Assembly: GCF_017652985.1 (NCBI RefSeq)
Contig: NZ_JAGGDJ010000011.1
Location: 62,001 to 126,000, forward strand
Direction: 5' to 3'
From: Paenibacillus artemisiicola
Lineage (GTDB): Bacteria > Bacillota > Bacilli > Paenibacillales > Paenibacillaceae
Length of the DNA: 64,000 nucleotides
Position 1 is the stretch's first letter. The number at the start of each line of letters is the position of its first letter. The notes beneath the pieces were generated by a model. The model made no database searches. It was not told the origin of the DNA and saw only the letters and a program-made list of their open reading frames with translations. Of this stretch, positions 43,145 to 52,207 are shown one piece after another. Both the position numbers and the translations under genes were made by a program.

Positions 43145-44124
43145 CGTATTATCTCGGCATTGACGGCGGCGGCACCAAGACGCACGCGCTGCTGACCGAC
43201 GAGCACGGCCGCCCGCTCGGCAAAGGCCGGAGCGGCAACGGCAACCATCAGATCGACGCCGCCGGCGCGGCGCGCAGCATCCGGGAGGCGGCCGAGGAAG
43301 CGCTGCGGCAGGCGGGCGTCGCGAAGGACGACGTGCGCCACGCCTACTTCGGACTCGCCGGCGCGGACCGGGAAGCGGACTACCGCGTGCTGCGGCCCAT
43401 GGTCGCCGCCGTCGGCCTCCCGCGCCATTCCATCGAATGCGACACGATCATCGGCCTTCGCGCCGGCACCGACCGGCCGTACGGCATCGCCGTCATTTGC
43501 GGCACCGGCACGAACTGCGCGGGGCGCAACAAGCAGGGCGAGCATCTTCAGGTCGGCGGCTTCGCCTATATGCACGGCGACTTCGGCGGCGGCGGCTCGC
43601 TCAGCGTCGAAGTGTTCCGCTCGGTCGTCCGGGCCTGGGACGGACGCGAGCGGCCGACGCGCCTGACGGAGCCGCTGCTCGCGCTGCTGGGGTACCCCGA
43701 CGTGGAGACGATGTTCCACGATTTCCTGGACCACGACAAGCGGGTGCCGGTCGACGCGGCCAAGCTGCTGTTCGACGCGGCGGAAGCCGGCGACGAGACG
43801 GCGCTCGCGATTCTGCGGACGCAGGGCGAGGAGCTCGGCCGGTCCGCCGCGGCCGTCGCCCGGCGGCTCGGCATGGGGCGGGACGCGTTCGACGTCGTGC
43901 TCGCCGGCAGCCTCGTGACCCGCGGCGACCGCGGCGGCTGGATCCGCGGCCCGATCGAGACCGCGGTGCGCGCCGTCGCCCCCGGCGCCTCGGTCGTCAA
44001 GCTGACGGTCGATCCCGTATTCGGCGCCGTCTGGTCGGCGATGGAAGCGGACGGCCGGACGGTATCGGCGGACGTCTACGCGCGCATGCGCGCCTTGGGC
44101 CATTTCGACGAGATCGCCATTTGA
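43141..44124 (+). CDS. BadF/BadG/BcrA/BcrD-family sugar kinase (GlcNAc kinase-like)
   Basis: The protein is 327 residues; its ATG overlaps the repressor stop (ATGA) and has AAGGAG in front. The ASKHA phosphate-1 loop YLGIDGGGTKTHALLTDEHG opens it, followed by YFGLAGADREADY, the adenosine loop GIAVICGTGTNCAGRNKQGE, GDFGGGGSLSVEVFRSVVRA and VVLAGSLVTRGD. This family includes N-acetylglucosamine kinases. Placed between a sugar repressor and a GH4 6-phosphoglycosidase, it probably phosphorylates the sugar or disaccharide that the GH4 enzyme needs. Confidence 0.9.
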   Translation: MTYYLGIDGGGTKTHALLTDEHGRPLGKGRSGNGNHQIDAAGAARSIREAAEEALRQAGVAKDDVRHAYFGLAGADREADYRVLRPMVAAVGLPRHSIECDTIIGLRAGTDRPYGIAVICGTGTNCAGRNKQGEHLQVGGFAYMHGDFGGGGSLSVEVFRSVVRAWDGRERPTRLTEPLLALLGYPDVETMFHDFLDHDKRVPVDAAKLLFDAAEAGDETALAILRTQGEELGRSAAAVARRLGMGRDAFDVVLAGSLVTRGDRGGWIRGPIETAVRAVAPGASVVKLTVDPVFGAVWSAMEADGRTVSADVYARMRALGHFDEIAI

Positions 44125-44179
44125 CCGCCTTTCCCGCTAGCAGCTTTACGCACACAAGATTGGATAGGAGTGACCATAC

Positions 44180-45490
44180 ATGAAGAAACAAGGGCTGAAA
44201 ATCGCCGTCATCGGAGGCGGCTCCTCGTACACCCCCGAGCTGGTCGAAGGGTTCATCCGGTTCCATGCCGAGCTGCCCGTCCGGGAACTCTGGCTCGTCG
44301 ACATCGACGCCGGCCTGCATAAGCTGAACATCGTCGGGGCCTTGGCCAAGCGCATGGTCGAGCGGTCGGGGCTCCCGATCGAGGTCCATCTGACCACCGA
44401 CCGCCGGGCCGCGGTCAAGAACGCGGATTTCGTCAGCACGCAGATGCGCGTCGGCATGCTCGAGGCGCGCGGCCGCGACGAGACGATCCCGCTGAAGTAC
44501 GGCGTCATCGGCCAGGAAACGACCGGCCCCGGCGGCATGCTGAAGGCGCTCCGGACCATTCCCGTGCAGCTGGACATTTGCCGGGACATGGAGGAGCTGG
44601 CGCCGAACGCGTGGCTGCTGAATTTCACCAACCCCGCGGGCATGGTGACCGAAGCGATCCAGCGGCATTCGCGCGTGCGCAGCATCGGCCTGTGCAATGC
44701 CCCGATCGGCCTGACGAAGTGGCTGTCGACAACGTACGGGACGGAGCCGTCCGCGATCGATACCGAGTTCGTCGGCCTCAATCACCTGCACTGGGTGACG
44801 CGCGTCGACGTGAACGGCGACGACAAGCTGCCGGAGCTGCTCGGGCAGACCGAAGGCTTCACCGGCAAGAACGTCCCGTCGACCGGCTGGAATCCGCGGT
44901 TCATCCGCTCGCTGGGCGGGCTGCCTTCGTATTATTTGAAGTATTTCTACATGACGGACGAGATGCTCGCGGAGCAGCAGGAGGCGTTTCGCCGCGACGG
45001 CAACCGCGCCGCGGTCGTCAAGCGCGTCGAGGACGAACTGTTCCGGCTGTACGCCGACCCGGACCTCGCCGAGAAGCCGAAGCAGCTGGAGCAGCGCGGC
45101 GGCGCGTTCTATTCCGAGGCGGCCGTCAACCTGATGAAGTCGCTCCATAACGGCACGAACGACATCCAGACGCTGAACGTCGCGAACCGCGGCACGCTGG
45201 ACTTCCTGCCGGACGACGCGGCGATCGAGGTCAACTGCCTCGTGACGAAGAACGGTCCGCTGCCGCTACCGCTCACGCGGGTGCCCGAGAACGTCAAGGG
45301 GCTCATCCACGCCGTCAAAACGTACGAGCGCCTGACCATCCAGGCGGCCGTCACCGGCGACCGCGACATCGCGCTGCAGGCGATGGTCCACCACCCGCTG
45401 GTACCGAACGTGAACGTAGCCGCGCCGATGCTGGACGAAATGCTGGAAGCGAACCGGGCGTATTTGCCGGCGTTCTTCCCGCAGGGATAA
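44180..45490 (+). CDS. Family GH4 6-phospho-beta-glucosidase
   Basis: The protein is 436 residues from ATG 44180 with AGGAG 9 bases upstream. GH4 enzymes use NAD and a divalent metal in an oxidation-elimination mechanism. The NAD loop is IAVIGGGSSYTPELVEGFIR. FTNPAGMVTEAIQRHS, GLCNAPIGL (metal-ligand Cys) and GLNHLHWVTRV (metal-ligand His) are visible, as is LKYGVIGQETTGPGGML. It most resembles LicH/CelF. It acts on 6-phospho-beta-glucosides in the cytoplasm; related GH4 specificities cannot be excluded. It ends the operon, with a terminator. Confidence 0.93.
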   Translation: MKKQGLKIAVIGGGSSYTPELVEGFIRFHAELPVRELWLVDIDAGLHKLNIVGALAKRMVERSGLPIEVHLTTDRRAAVKNADFVSTQMRVGMLEARGRDETIPLKYGVIGQETTGPGGMLKALRTIPVQLDICRDMEELAPNAWLLNFTNPAGMVTEAIQRHSRVRSIGLCNAPIGLTKWLSTTYGTEPSAIDTEFVGLNHLHWVTRVDVNGDDKLPELLGQTEGFTGKNVPSTGWNPRFIRSLGGLPSYYLKYFYMTDEMLAEQQEAFRRDGNRAAVVKRVEDELFRLYADPDLAEKPKQLEQRGGAFYSEAAVNLMKSLHNGTNDIQTLNVANRGTLDFLPDDAAIEVNCLVTKNGPLPLPLTRVPENVKGLIHAVKTYERLTIQAAVTGDRDIALQAMVHHPLVPNVNVAAPMLDEMLEANRAYLPAFFPQG

Positions 45491-45495
45491 CGACG

Positions 45496-45523
45496 AAGGC
45501 CGCCGGGTTCGGCGGCCTTTTTG
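45496..45523 (+). terminator. Terminator of the glycoside operon
   Basis: A 9-bp stem AAGGCCGCC / GGCGGCCTT with a six-base loop is followed by TTTTT. Confidence 0.88.
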
Positions 45524-45583
45524 GTATGGCGGGGCGGCGGAATCGTGCCGAATCCGGCGGCGTCGGCCGTTCGATCGCCGTCA

Positions 45584-46507
45584 CTAATGCGACGCATCGA
45601 TCAAATAGATGGTGAAGTGGGATACGACGCCGGAATGAAAAAAGATGCGCATGAACGGATAACGGTCCTCGGCGCATAACGTTACTTCCTTCTCGCCGTC
45701 GTACGTTTTGACGTAACCGGTCGGTCCGATCGTATAGCCTTTGTAGGGGTCGGACTTGCCGTAAAAGATGCCTAACCCTTCCCGCCAATCCCGGTATTGA
45801 GGAAACGAGGACATGACCTGCTCGAACGTATCGCCTGTCCGAATGCCTCGCGGTCCCGCGAGCGCATCGCGGACGTCCACCGCCCCCGGCGTCGGATCGC
45901 GGTCGAAATCAAAGTACGTATACGTGACGCTTCCGTCCGTGTACGTCGTCTCTGCTCCCGACTCGTCGACCTCCTTGTCGAATCCCGCTTCTTCCATTTG
46001 CTCCTTGGTCCAATCCGCCCGTAGCCAATCGGTTTGAAGGATTTCCTTCCGGGTCAACGGCTTCGGAGCGCCGTTTGCGGTTGCGACCGTTGCGGTCTTC
46101 GTCAGCGAATCCCAGCCTGCGGCAATCCCCGCCGCCTCTCCGACGGAACGCAAAGAGACGTACAGCACGCCGCTGCCGCTCAGAAACGGCGCTTGCCGTT
46201 GCAAGAAGGGCGTGCCGTTCTTCAAGCCGCGAACGCTCAAATTCAATACGAAGCTAAGCCCGCCGCTTGTCGCCGTGGCGATCTTCTTCTCCCCATTCCA
46301 TCGCACGTTCATCCCCAGTATGCCGCACAGCTCCCGAAACGGCACCATCATCGTCCCGTCGACGACGATAGGCTCTTTTTGAAAGGTCATGTAAATGCCA
46401 TCCACCGTTACCTCCTCGCTTACGGCCGCAGTCGCTTGCGCGGCGATCCCGGGGAATTGCATCGCAAGGATAGCAACCAACGTCACGATTCGCTTAACCA
46501 TCGACAA
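45584..46507 (-). CDS. Secreted protein with copper-amine-oxidase-like N-terminal domain
   Basis: The protein is 307 residues from TTG 46507, which has AAGGAGG seven bases upstream; ATG 46501 is the alternative. A signal peptide ends near AAQATAAV (residue about 28). Then a stalk-like copper-amine-oxidase N domain is visible (MVPFRELCGILGMNVRWNGE, VSLRSVGEAAGIAAGWDSLT), which in this group of bacteria is a common wall-associated module. The C-terminal 180 residues are beta-rich and unassigned. The next gene upstream encodes a similar, smaller protein. Confidence 0.82.
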   Translation of the reverse strand: MSMVKRIVTLVAILAMQFPGIAAQATAAVSEEVTVDGIYMTFQKEPIVVDGTMMVPFRELCGILGMNVRWNGEKKIATATSGGLSFVLNLSVRGLKNGTPFLQRQAPFLSGSGVLYVSLRSVGEAAGIAAGWDSLTKTATVATANGAPKPLTRKEILQTDWLRADWTKEQMEEAGFDKEVDESGAETTYTDGSVTYTYFDFDRDPTPGAVDVRDALAGPRGIRTGDTFEQVMSSFPQYRDWREGLGIFYGKSDPYKGYTIGPTGYVKTYDGEKEVTLCAEDRYPFMRIFFHSGVVSHFTIYLIDASH

Positions 46508-46574
46508 GGCATAACCTCCTTCTACCGCTATCGGGCCGATCGCATGCCCCGGCCTTTGCCGGAACCGCCGCTCG

Positions 46575-47222
46575 TCACCCTTCCATTTGCGTAATCAACT
46601 CGATGCCCGGCAGTACCGTATACTCGCGGAACCGGCCGCCGCCCGGGGCGCTCGCGATCCGAACGATTTTCAGCGTCTCCTTATCGATCGTGTAGTCGCT
46701 GACGGCGTTGAACAGCGTATCTTGGTCCGCGTAATAATTCACGGTCGCGACTCTTACCGTATACGTCGTCTCGTTTTCTTTGCCGTCGCGGAATTGAATA
46801 TCCATCACGGCAACCCCGTCCCATACCGCATCGGACTTGAAGGTCGGGCTTACATAGGCCGCGGGGTCCGAACCGGGCTCTTGAACGGCGAGCAAGTAGC
46901 GGTAAATGACGTTCCGCGCTTTCGGCCAGTCCGCCGCCTTGTATCCGAAGCCGCCCGCTTGCCATACGTCCGGATTGATTTCGATGCTGCGGGTGTCGCC
47001 GTTCCATTCCACGTCTTCCCGATACGTCCGCGTCAGCGAAGCGGCCGGAATCATGACGTGCCCATCGACGATTCGCGGCGCCGGCAAATCCTGAAGCGGC
47101 CACTGCTGCTGCGTCATGCCGTTCACGATCAAGGTGATCGGCTTTTGCCCGGCGAATCCGGCCCCCATGATAATGCCCGCTGCCAGGCTGGCTACAGCGA
47201 CGACTGCGAAGCGTTTCTTCAC
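46575..47222 (-). CDS. Secreted protein with partial copper-amine-oxidase-like domain
   Basis: The protein is 215 residues from GTG 47222 behind GGAGG. A signal peptide or single anchor occupies residues 1-25 (FAVVAVASLAAGIIMGAGFA). One copper-amine-oxidase-N-like unit follows (TLIVNGMTQQQWPLQDLPAP, then VMIPAASLTRTYREDVEWNG). The rest reads ARNVIYRYLLAVQEPGSDPA and YTVRVATVNYYADQDTLFNA, without a known family. It is 67 bases upstream of the larger relative; the two are likely one transcript. Confidence 0.75.
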   Translation of the reverse strand: MKKRFAVVAVASLAAGIIMGAGFAGQKPITLIVNGMTQQQWPLQDLPAPRIVDGHVMIPAASLTRTYREDVEWNGDTRSIEINPDVWQAGGFGYKAADWPKARNVIYRYLLAVQEPGSDPAAYVSPTFKSDAVWDGVAVMDIQFRDGKENETTYTVRVATVNYYADQDTLFNAVSDYTIDKETLKIVRIASAPGGGRFREYTVLPGIELITQMEG

Positions 47223-47526
47223 TCCCTCGCCTCCGATCTATTTATTTACTTTTATGTAACAAATAGGTTGACGCTTGGATAGGCATATAAGTTGCGCTCA
47301 CTTGAAGGCCAGCTGACTGGATGCACGGATGGAGTCAAAGGGTTCACCGACGGGCATGCGCGGCGTAGCCGGGAAACGAACAAGCCGCGGCGATTAACGG
47401 GGAAAGTCTCGATCGCGGAGAATGAATCATAGCGGCTACGTAGGCAGCCTGAAGATGCACAGCCCCGCTTGCCGGACACACGTTCCGCTATTTCCTTAAA
47501 TACGGCCCTATCCGGGATTATCCGGA

Positions 47527-47595
47527 CACCAGCGCCGTTATTGCCACCAATCCCTCATAAAAACCTGCCTTTAGACGCAAATAGCGGCGCTGGTG
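47527..47595. repeat. REP-like inverted pair related to the 14.6-kb units
   Basis: CACCAGCGCCGTTATT (47527-47542) recurs inverted at 47580-47595 with one change. Half-sites CCGCTGATT at 47613 and 47648 flank it. The consensus GCGGCCACCAGCGCCGCTAT is close to unit B at 14628-14654. In 47223-47526 I see no gene. Confidence 0.6.
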
Positions 47596-47740
47596 GCCGC
47601 ACAATCCGGAAATCCGCTGATTTCGGCCAAATTGCGGCACTCCTGTCCGCTGATTACGCAGCCTTGGGACCGTCAGCAAAGGATAGGGATGGCGAAACGC
47701 CTAAGGAAGGTTGTGAAACGCATTGGCCTTGCGAGTTACA

Positions 47741-47953
47741 GGGGCATCAAGCCCCCTCAAACTAACATCAGGCACCCAGCCGCGGAAGAACGCCGCCACC
47801 AAGTCTTGTCCGCGCCAGCGGACAAAAACGAGCCGCCCCCAAAGCAAGCTTCGAAGGCGGCCCCGGCGCAGGCACGCCCCTTCCGGGTCCAGGGACGGCG
47901 TCCCTGGGGTCCCCCTTAGGCAAGGGGGATTTAGGGGGTTGCGAAACGCTTTA
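47741..47953 (+). repeat. 213-bp direct repeat, copy 1
   Basis: This copy matches 48037-48249 with only three substitutions that I can see. It holds several perfect small hairpins: GTCCGC..GCGGAC, CCAGGGAC..GTCCCTGG and TCCCCCTT..AAGGGGGA. It has an open frame on the plus strand but no ribosome site. Confidence 0.92.
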
Positions 47954-48036
47954 CGTTGAGAATTTAGGGGGGTGTGAAACGCTTTGGGGGTTGAATTTTG
48001 GGGGTTGCAAAACCGCTGTGAATTTGACGGTTGCAG

Positions 48037-48249
48037 GGGGCATCAAGCCCCCACAAACTAACATCAGGCACCCAGCCGCGGAAGAACGCCGCCACCAAGT
48101 CTTGTCCGCGCCAGCGGACAAAAACGAGCCGCCCCCGAAGCAAGCTTCGAAGACGGCCCCGGCGCAGGCACGCCCCTTCCGGGTCCAGGGACGGCGTCCC
48201 TGGGGTCCCCCTTAGGCAAGGGGGATTTAGGGGGTTGCGAAACGCTTTT
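48037..48249 (+). repeat. 213-bp direct repeat, copy 2
   Basis: Second copy, offset 296 bp from the first. The spacer between copies carries two or three further versions of a short unit GGGGTTGCGAAACGCTTT, which also ends each copy. No gene is supported in 47223-48338. Confidence 0.92.
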
Positions 48250-48338
48250 AGAATTTCACGCCTGTAATAGTTAAGCTCATGTACTTATAAAGTTTAGCTC
48301 ATTAAAATAAGGGGGCCCCAGGGGGAATCCCTCCCCCA

Positions 48339-49517
48339 TCAACGCTCCGCGAGAAACTGCTGCCGATACTCCGTCGGCGTCACGTTCGTCTTCTTCCGGA
48401 ACACCTGCGTGAAATGCCGCACGTCCCCGTAGCCGATGCGCTCCGCGATGTCGGCGAGCTTCAGCCCCTGCTGCCGCAGCAGCTCCTTGGCCTGCTCCAT
48501 GCGCAGGCTGATGACGTAGTCCTTGTATCCCTGCCCCGTCTTCTGCTTGAACAGCTGGCTGAAGTAGATCGGGTTCAAGAACACGACGGACGCGACCTTC
48601 TCCAGCGACAGCTCCTCGTTATAATGCGCCTTCAGGTACTGCAGCGCGACCTCGATCGCCTTGTCGCCGCCTTCGGGCCGGTCGAGGCCGGGGACGGAGC
48701 TGGCTTGGCGCAGCTTCTTCACTTCGGCCGCGATGTTGCGATAGTCCGCTATTTTGCACGACGGCGTCACGTGGAACGGCACCTTCAAGTAATGCCCGAG
48801 ATGCGTCTTCAGCTCCGTCAGCAGCGCGTCCTGGGCGGCGGCGCTCGGGAAATGAACGATGCCGAGCAGGCTCTGCCGGTCGAAATTGACGACGAACCCT
48901 TCCCCGTGGCGATCCACCAGCTCGGAGAGCACGTTTTCGATGATAAAATGCTCCAGATGCACCGGTTTGACCGCTTCCTCGAGATGCGCGAGGACGAGAT
49001 GAAAATCCGGGTACCGCTCGAACAGCGGCGCGATGTCCATGTTGCCGATGTCGAGCCCGGACGCGAGCCGCTGGAACACCGCCTCGCGAAGATACTTCAG
49101 GTTCCGCTTCATCATCTCGCTCTCCGCCGTCTGCTCCGACTCCGCCTTCGCTTCCGCGGCCAACTGCGCGATAAGCTCGACGAGCCGCTGCTTGCCGATC
49201 GGCTTCAGCAGATAGTCCCGCGCGCCGAGCCGCACGGCCGTCTGCGCGTAGGCGAACTCCGAGTGCGCCGAGATGACGACCCATTTCGCCTGCGGATAGC
49301 GCCGCCGCGACATCTTCATGAACTCCAGGCCGTCGATGCCCGGCATCAAAATATCCGTCAGCACGATGTCGACCGGATGCTGGTCCAGAATCTGCACCGC
49401 CTCCTCGGCGGAAGCGGCCAGATGGACCGTGATATCGGGAAAAGCCCGTTTGATCGTGCGTTTCACGCCTTCGCGGATCACGTGCTCGTCATCCGTGATG
49501 AGGATGTTCGCTGTCAA
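48339..49517 (-). CDS. YesN-type response regulator, REC plus AraC domain, of the second sugar system
   Basis: The protein is 392 residues from TTG 49517, preceded by a GGAAGGGGG site; no ATG is available in the frame before conserved sequence begins (TANILITDDEHVIREGVKRT). The receiver has phosphoacceptor Asp55 (IVLTDILMPG) and KPIG with the conserved Lys. A linker of about 150 residues follows, then a two-helix-turn-helix AraC domain at about 290-390 (LSLEKVASVVFLNPIYFSQL, IGYGDVRHFTQVFRKKTNVT). It overlaps the kinase gene by 29 bases and is last in the operon. Confidence 0.9.
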   Translation of the reverse strand: MTANILITDDEHVIREGVKRTIKRAFPDITVHLAASAEEAVQILDQHPVDIVLTDILMPGIDGLEFMKMSRRRYPQAKWVVISAHSEFAYAQTAVRLGARDYLLKPIGKQRLVELIAQLAAEAKAESEQTAESEMMKRNLKYLREAVFQRLASGLDIGNMDIAPLFERYPDFHLVLAHLEEAVKPVHLEHFIIENVLSELVDRHGEGFVVNFDRQSLLGIVHFPSAAAQDALLTELKTHLGHYLKVPFHVTPSCKIADYRNIAAEVKKLRQASSVPGLDRPEGGDKAIEVALQYLKAHYNEELSLEKVASVVFLNPIYFSQLFKQKTGQGYKDYVISLRMEQAKELLRQQGLKLADIAERIGYGDVRHFTQVFRKKTNVTPTEYRQQFLAER

Positions 49518-51324
49518 GCGCAGCGCCCCCTTCCTTATGCAGCGGGAGCGGAATCGCGATGATCGCCGTCGTCCCTTGATTCGGCTCGCTCCGCAGAGCA
49601 AGCCCGTATGCCTCGCCGAACATGTGCTGGAGCCGGCGCTGAAGGTTGACGAGCCCGATGCCGCCTTCCCGGCGCTCGGACTCGGCGTTCACGTCCCGGA
49701 CGGTATCGTCCTTCGCCCGCGCGAGCAGCGCGTTCAGCCGCGCCAGCGTTGCCCGGTCCATGCCGGCGCCGTTGTCCTCCACGAGGATGCGCAGCTGCCG
49801 GTCGCCTTCCTCCACGTGCACGCGGAGGACGCCGGGCCGGTCGAACAGCGGCTCGAGCCCGTGTTTCACGGCGTTCTCGATGATCGGCTGCAGCGTCATT
49901 TTCGGGAGGACGATGCGCGTCAGCCAGGTCTCGCTCACGTCCACGTCCACCGTCAGCCGGCCTTCGAGCCGCGTCACGATGATCGTCAGGTAGTGCTGGA
50001 TCTGCTCGATCTCCTCGCGCAGGGTGACCGCCGCCCCCGGCTCCCAATGGCTGCTGTAGCGGAACAGCCGGGACAGCGACAGCACGACCTCGCCGAGCCG
50101 GTCATGGCCCTTCTCGTCCAGCATCCAGTAGATCATGTCGAGCGTGTTGTACAGGAAATGCGGATTGACCTGCGACTGCAGCGCCTGCAGCTCCGCGTTC
50201 TTCTCGCTCACGGACGCCACCTTCACCCGCTCGATCAGCTCCGCGATGTGATTGACCATCTGATTGAACGACGCGACCAAAATATTGATTTCCCGGTACG
50301 ACGTCACGTTCAGCGAGCCGCGGAAGTTCCCGATCTCGACCTGCTTCATCTCCGAGATGAGCCGCTTGAGCGGCGACGAGAGGGTTCGCGAGAAGACCGA
50401 CGCGAGCAGCACCGAGAAGATGACGAGAATCGCCCCGACGATGATCAGGAACCGCTTCGTCTCCGTCAGCTCGACGTTCAGGTCGCGGTCCGGCGTGACG
50501 CCGAGCACCGTCCAATCCGCGAACGGCAGCTGCGACGACACGACCAGCTGACCGTCGTGCTCCTCGACGACCGGCGCGCCTTCCTGCGGGCGCGGCAGGC
50601 TCCTCAGCCAAGCGGGATCCCAATGGTACGCGGTCGTGGAGATAATATTCCCCTCGCGATTCATCAAGTACACCTCGCTGTGCTCGCCGAGCTTCAGGTT
50701 ATCCATCGCGGCGATGATCGCCTGCGGGTTCGTCTCGAACAGGGCGATGCCGACGGGCCGGTGGTTGTTCAGGTCGTAGATCGGCCGGCCGAACGCGAAG
50801 ACGGGCCGGTCGTCGACCTGATCGATGATGGAATGGTCGAACACGCCGAGCCACACCATGCTGCCGGCCGACGCCGCGATCTGGGCGTACCATGAAGTCG
50901 ATTTGTAGTCCGGGCTGATCACGTTGGCATAATTGCTGTAGTTGTACGCTTTGCCTTTATCGGTCAGCACGTGGATGCCGATAATGTCCTCTTGCGACAA
51001 AAAAGCGGCCCCCAAAATATTGGTGATGGCCTGCTCATTAAAATAATCGACAGCGGGGCTGTCGACTTGGGGATTGCTCAGAATGCGAGCAAGATCGTTA
51101 TTGCCGATGACGGCCTTCGACAGGCTGTCGTACCCTTTCAGCAGGAGATCGAACAAGCCTGCCGTCTGCGAGACGTTCTGCTTCGACAGGCTGCTGATCT
51201 TCTGATGAAATTGGACCGTCGTCCGGTTATAGTACAGGATGCTGACCGTCAGCACGATTGCGGACATGCTGATCAGGAACAGCACGAACAACCGGTATTG
51301 AATGGAATGAAATCCGCGCGTCAC
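49489..51324 (-). CDS. YesM-type sensor histidine kinase of the second sugar system
   Basis: The protein is 611 residues from GTG 51324. Membrane helices at about 11-30 and 290-312 flank an extracellular Cache-like sensor domain of about 260 residues. The HAMP region is followed by the kinase domain with His389 (QSQVNPHFLYNTLDMIYWML), N box MTLQPIIENAVKHGLEPLF and G1 box LVEDNGAGMD. It lies 42 bases after the MalG-type permease gene, so the transporter and its sensor are expressed together. Confidence 0.92.
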   Translation of the reverse strand: MTRGFHSIQYRLFVLFLISMSAIVLTVSILYYNRTTVQFHQKISSLSKQNVSQTAGLFDLLLKGYDSLSKAVIGNNDLARILSNPQVDSPAVDYFNEQAITNILGAAFLSQEDIIGIHVLTDKGKAYNYSNYANVISPDYKSTSWYAQIAASAGSMVWLGVFDHSIIDQVDDRPVFAFGRPIYDLNNHRPVGIALFETNPQAIIAAMDNLKLGEHSEVYLMNREGNIISTTAYHWDPAWLRSLPRPQEGAPVVEEHDGQLVVSSQLPFADWTVLGVTPDRDLNVELTETKRFLIIVGAILVIFSVLLASVFSRTLSSPLKRLISEMKQVEIGNFRGSLNVTSYREINILVASFNQMVNHIAELIERVKVASVSEKNAELQALQSQVNPHFLYNTLDMIYWMLDEKGHDRLGEVVLSLSRLFRYSSHWEPGAAVTLREEIEQIQHYLTIIVTRLEGRLTVDVDVSETWLTRIVLPKMTLQPIIENAVKHGLEPLFDRPGVLRVHVEEGDRQLRILVEDNGAGMDRATLARLNALLARAKDDTVRDVNAESERREGGIGLVNLQRRLQHMFGEAYGLALRSEPNQGTTAIIAIPLPLHKEGGAALDSEHPHHG

Positions 51325-51366
51325 CGCCGTTACCGCCCTTCCGTGGCAGCATCCCTTGATACGTCC

Positions 51367-52191
51367 TTACCCTTTGACCGCGCCGGCGACCATGCCTTTC
51401 GTGATCCGTTCGGAAAGGACGAAGTACACGAGCAGTACCGGCAGCGCGCCGAGCACGAGGAATGCGCCGATTGCGCCATAGTTGACGTTGTACTGGCTCA
51501 CAAAAGTATATATGCCGAACGGGAGAGTTTTCAACTTCTCGGACGAAATGAACGTCGCGGCCATGATGTACTCGTTCCAGATCGTGATGAACGTCAGGAT
51601 GACGACCGTCATGATCGGCGGAACCGAGATCGGCAGGATGATGCTCCGGAAAATCCGGTACACGTTCGCGCCGTCGATGAACGCCGACTCCTCGATCTCC
51701 GCGGGAATGCCGCGCATGAAGCCGCTCAGGATGAAGACCGAGATCGGCGTCGAGAAAGCGATGTACGGCAGGACGAGCGCCCAGCGCGTATCCAGGATGT
51801 GCAGGTTCTTAAAGATGACCATCAGCGGCAGCAGCGTCGCCTGCATCGGGATCATCATCCCCATCAGGAAGATGAGCGTGACGAGCGGGCCGTAGCGCCA
51901 TTTGAACCGCGAGATCGCGTAGGCGACCATGGAGCTGAGCACGATGACGCAGATTAGCGTGACGAGCGTGACGAACACGCTGTTGCCCAGGTATTGCAAG
52001 TAGTGACCGCTCTTATAGGCGTCTCTATAGTTAGTCCATTGCGGCGTCGTCGGCAGCGAGAAGAAGCTGGAGCCGAGAATCTGCTCGTTGTTCTTCAGCG
52101 AGTACAGAATGAGCCAGAACAACGGATAAATTTGCGTGATCACGAGAATCGCGAATATGGCGTAGACGATTCCTTTGGATAATGCTTTCAT
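51367..52191 (-). CDS. Carbohydrate ABC transporter permease, MalG type
   Basis: The protein is 274 residues from ATG 52191 behind GAGGGGAG. It has six membrane helices, the N-terminal YPLFWLILYSLKNNEQI segment and the EAA loop FMRGIPAEIEESAFIDGANV (about residues 155-174), then IWNEYIMAATFISSEKLKTL, all typical of MalG/UgpE-like permeases. It pairs with the MalF-type permease 16 bases upstream. Confidence 0.93.
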   Translation of the reverse strand: MKALSKGIVYAIFAILVITQIYPLFWLILYSLKNNEQILGSSFFSLPTTPQWTNYRDAYKSGHYLQYLGNSVFVTLVTLICVIVLSSMVAYAISRFKWRYGPLVTLIFLMGMMIPMQATLLPLMVIFKNLHILDTRWALVLPYIAFSTPISVFILSGFMRGIPAEIEESAFIDGANVYRIFRSIILPISVPPIMTVVILTFITIWNEYIMAATFISSEKLKTLPFGIYTFVSQYNVNYGAIGAFLVLGALPVLLVYFVLSERITKGMVAGAVKG

Positions 52192-52207
52192 GATTGCCGT
52201 TCTCCCC

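Noticed and set aside
47741..48249. CRISPR array
   Set aside because: Only two long copies with one spacer and internal hairpins; CRISPR repeats are 24-40 bp with many spacers, and there are no cas genes.
47593..48267. Paired similar frames (GIKPPQTNIRHPAAEERRHQ) as a two-gene family
   Set aside because: They are only the two copies of the 213-bp repeat read in frame; no ribosome site, and the hairpins explain the sequence better.
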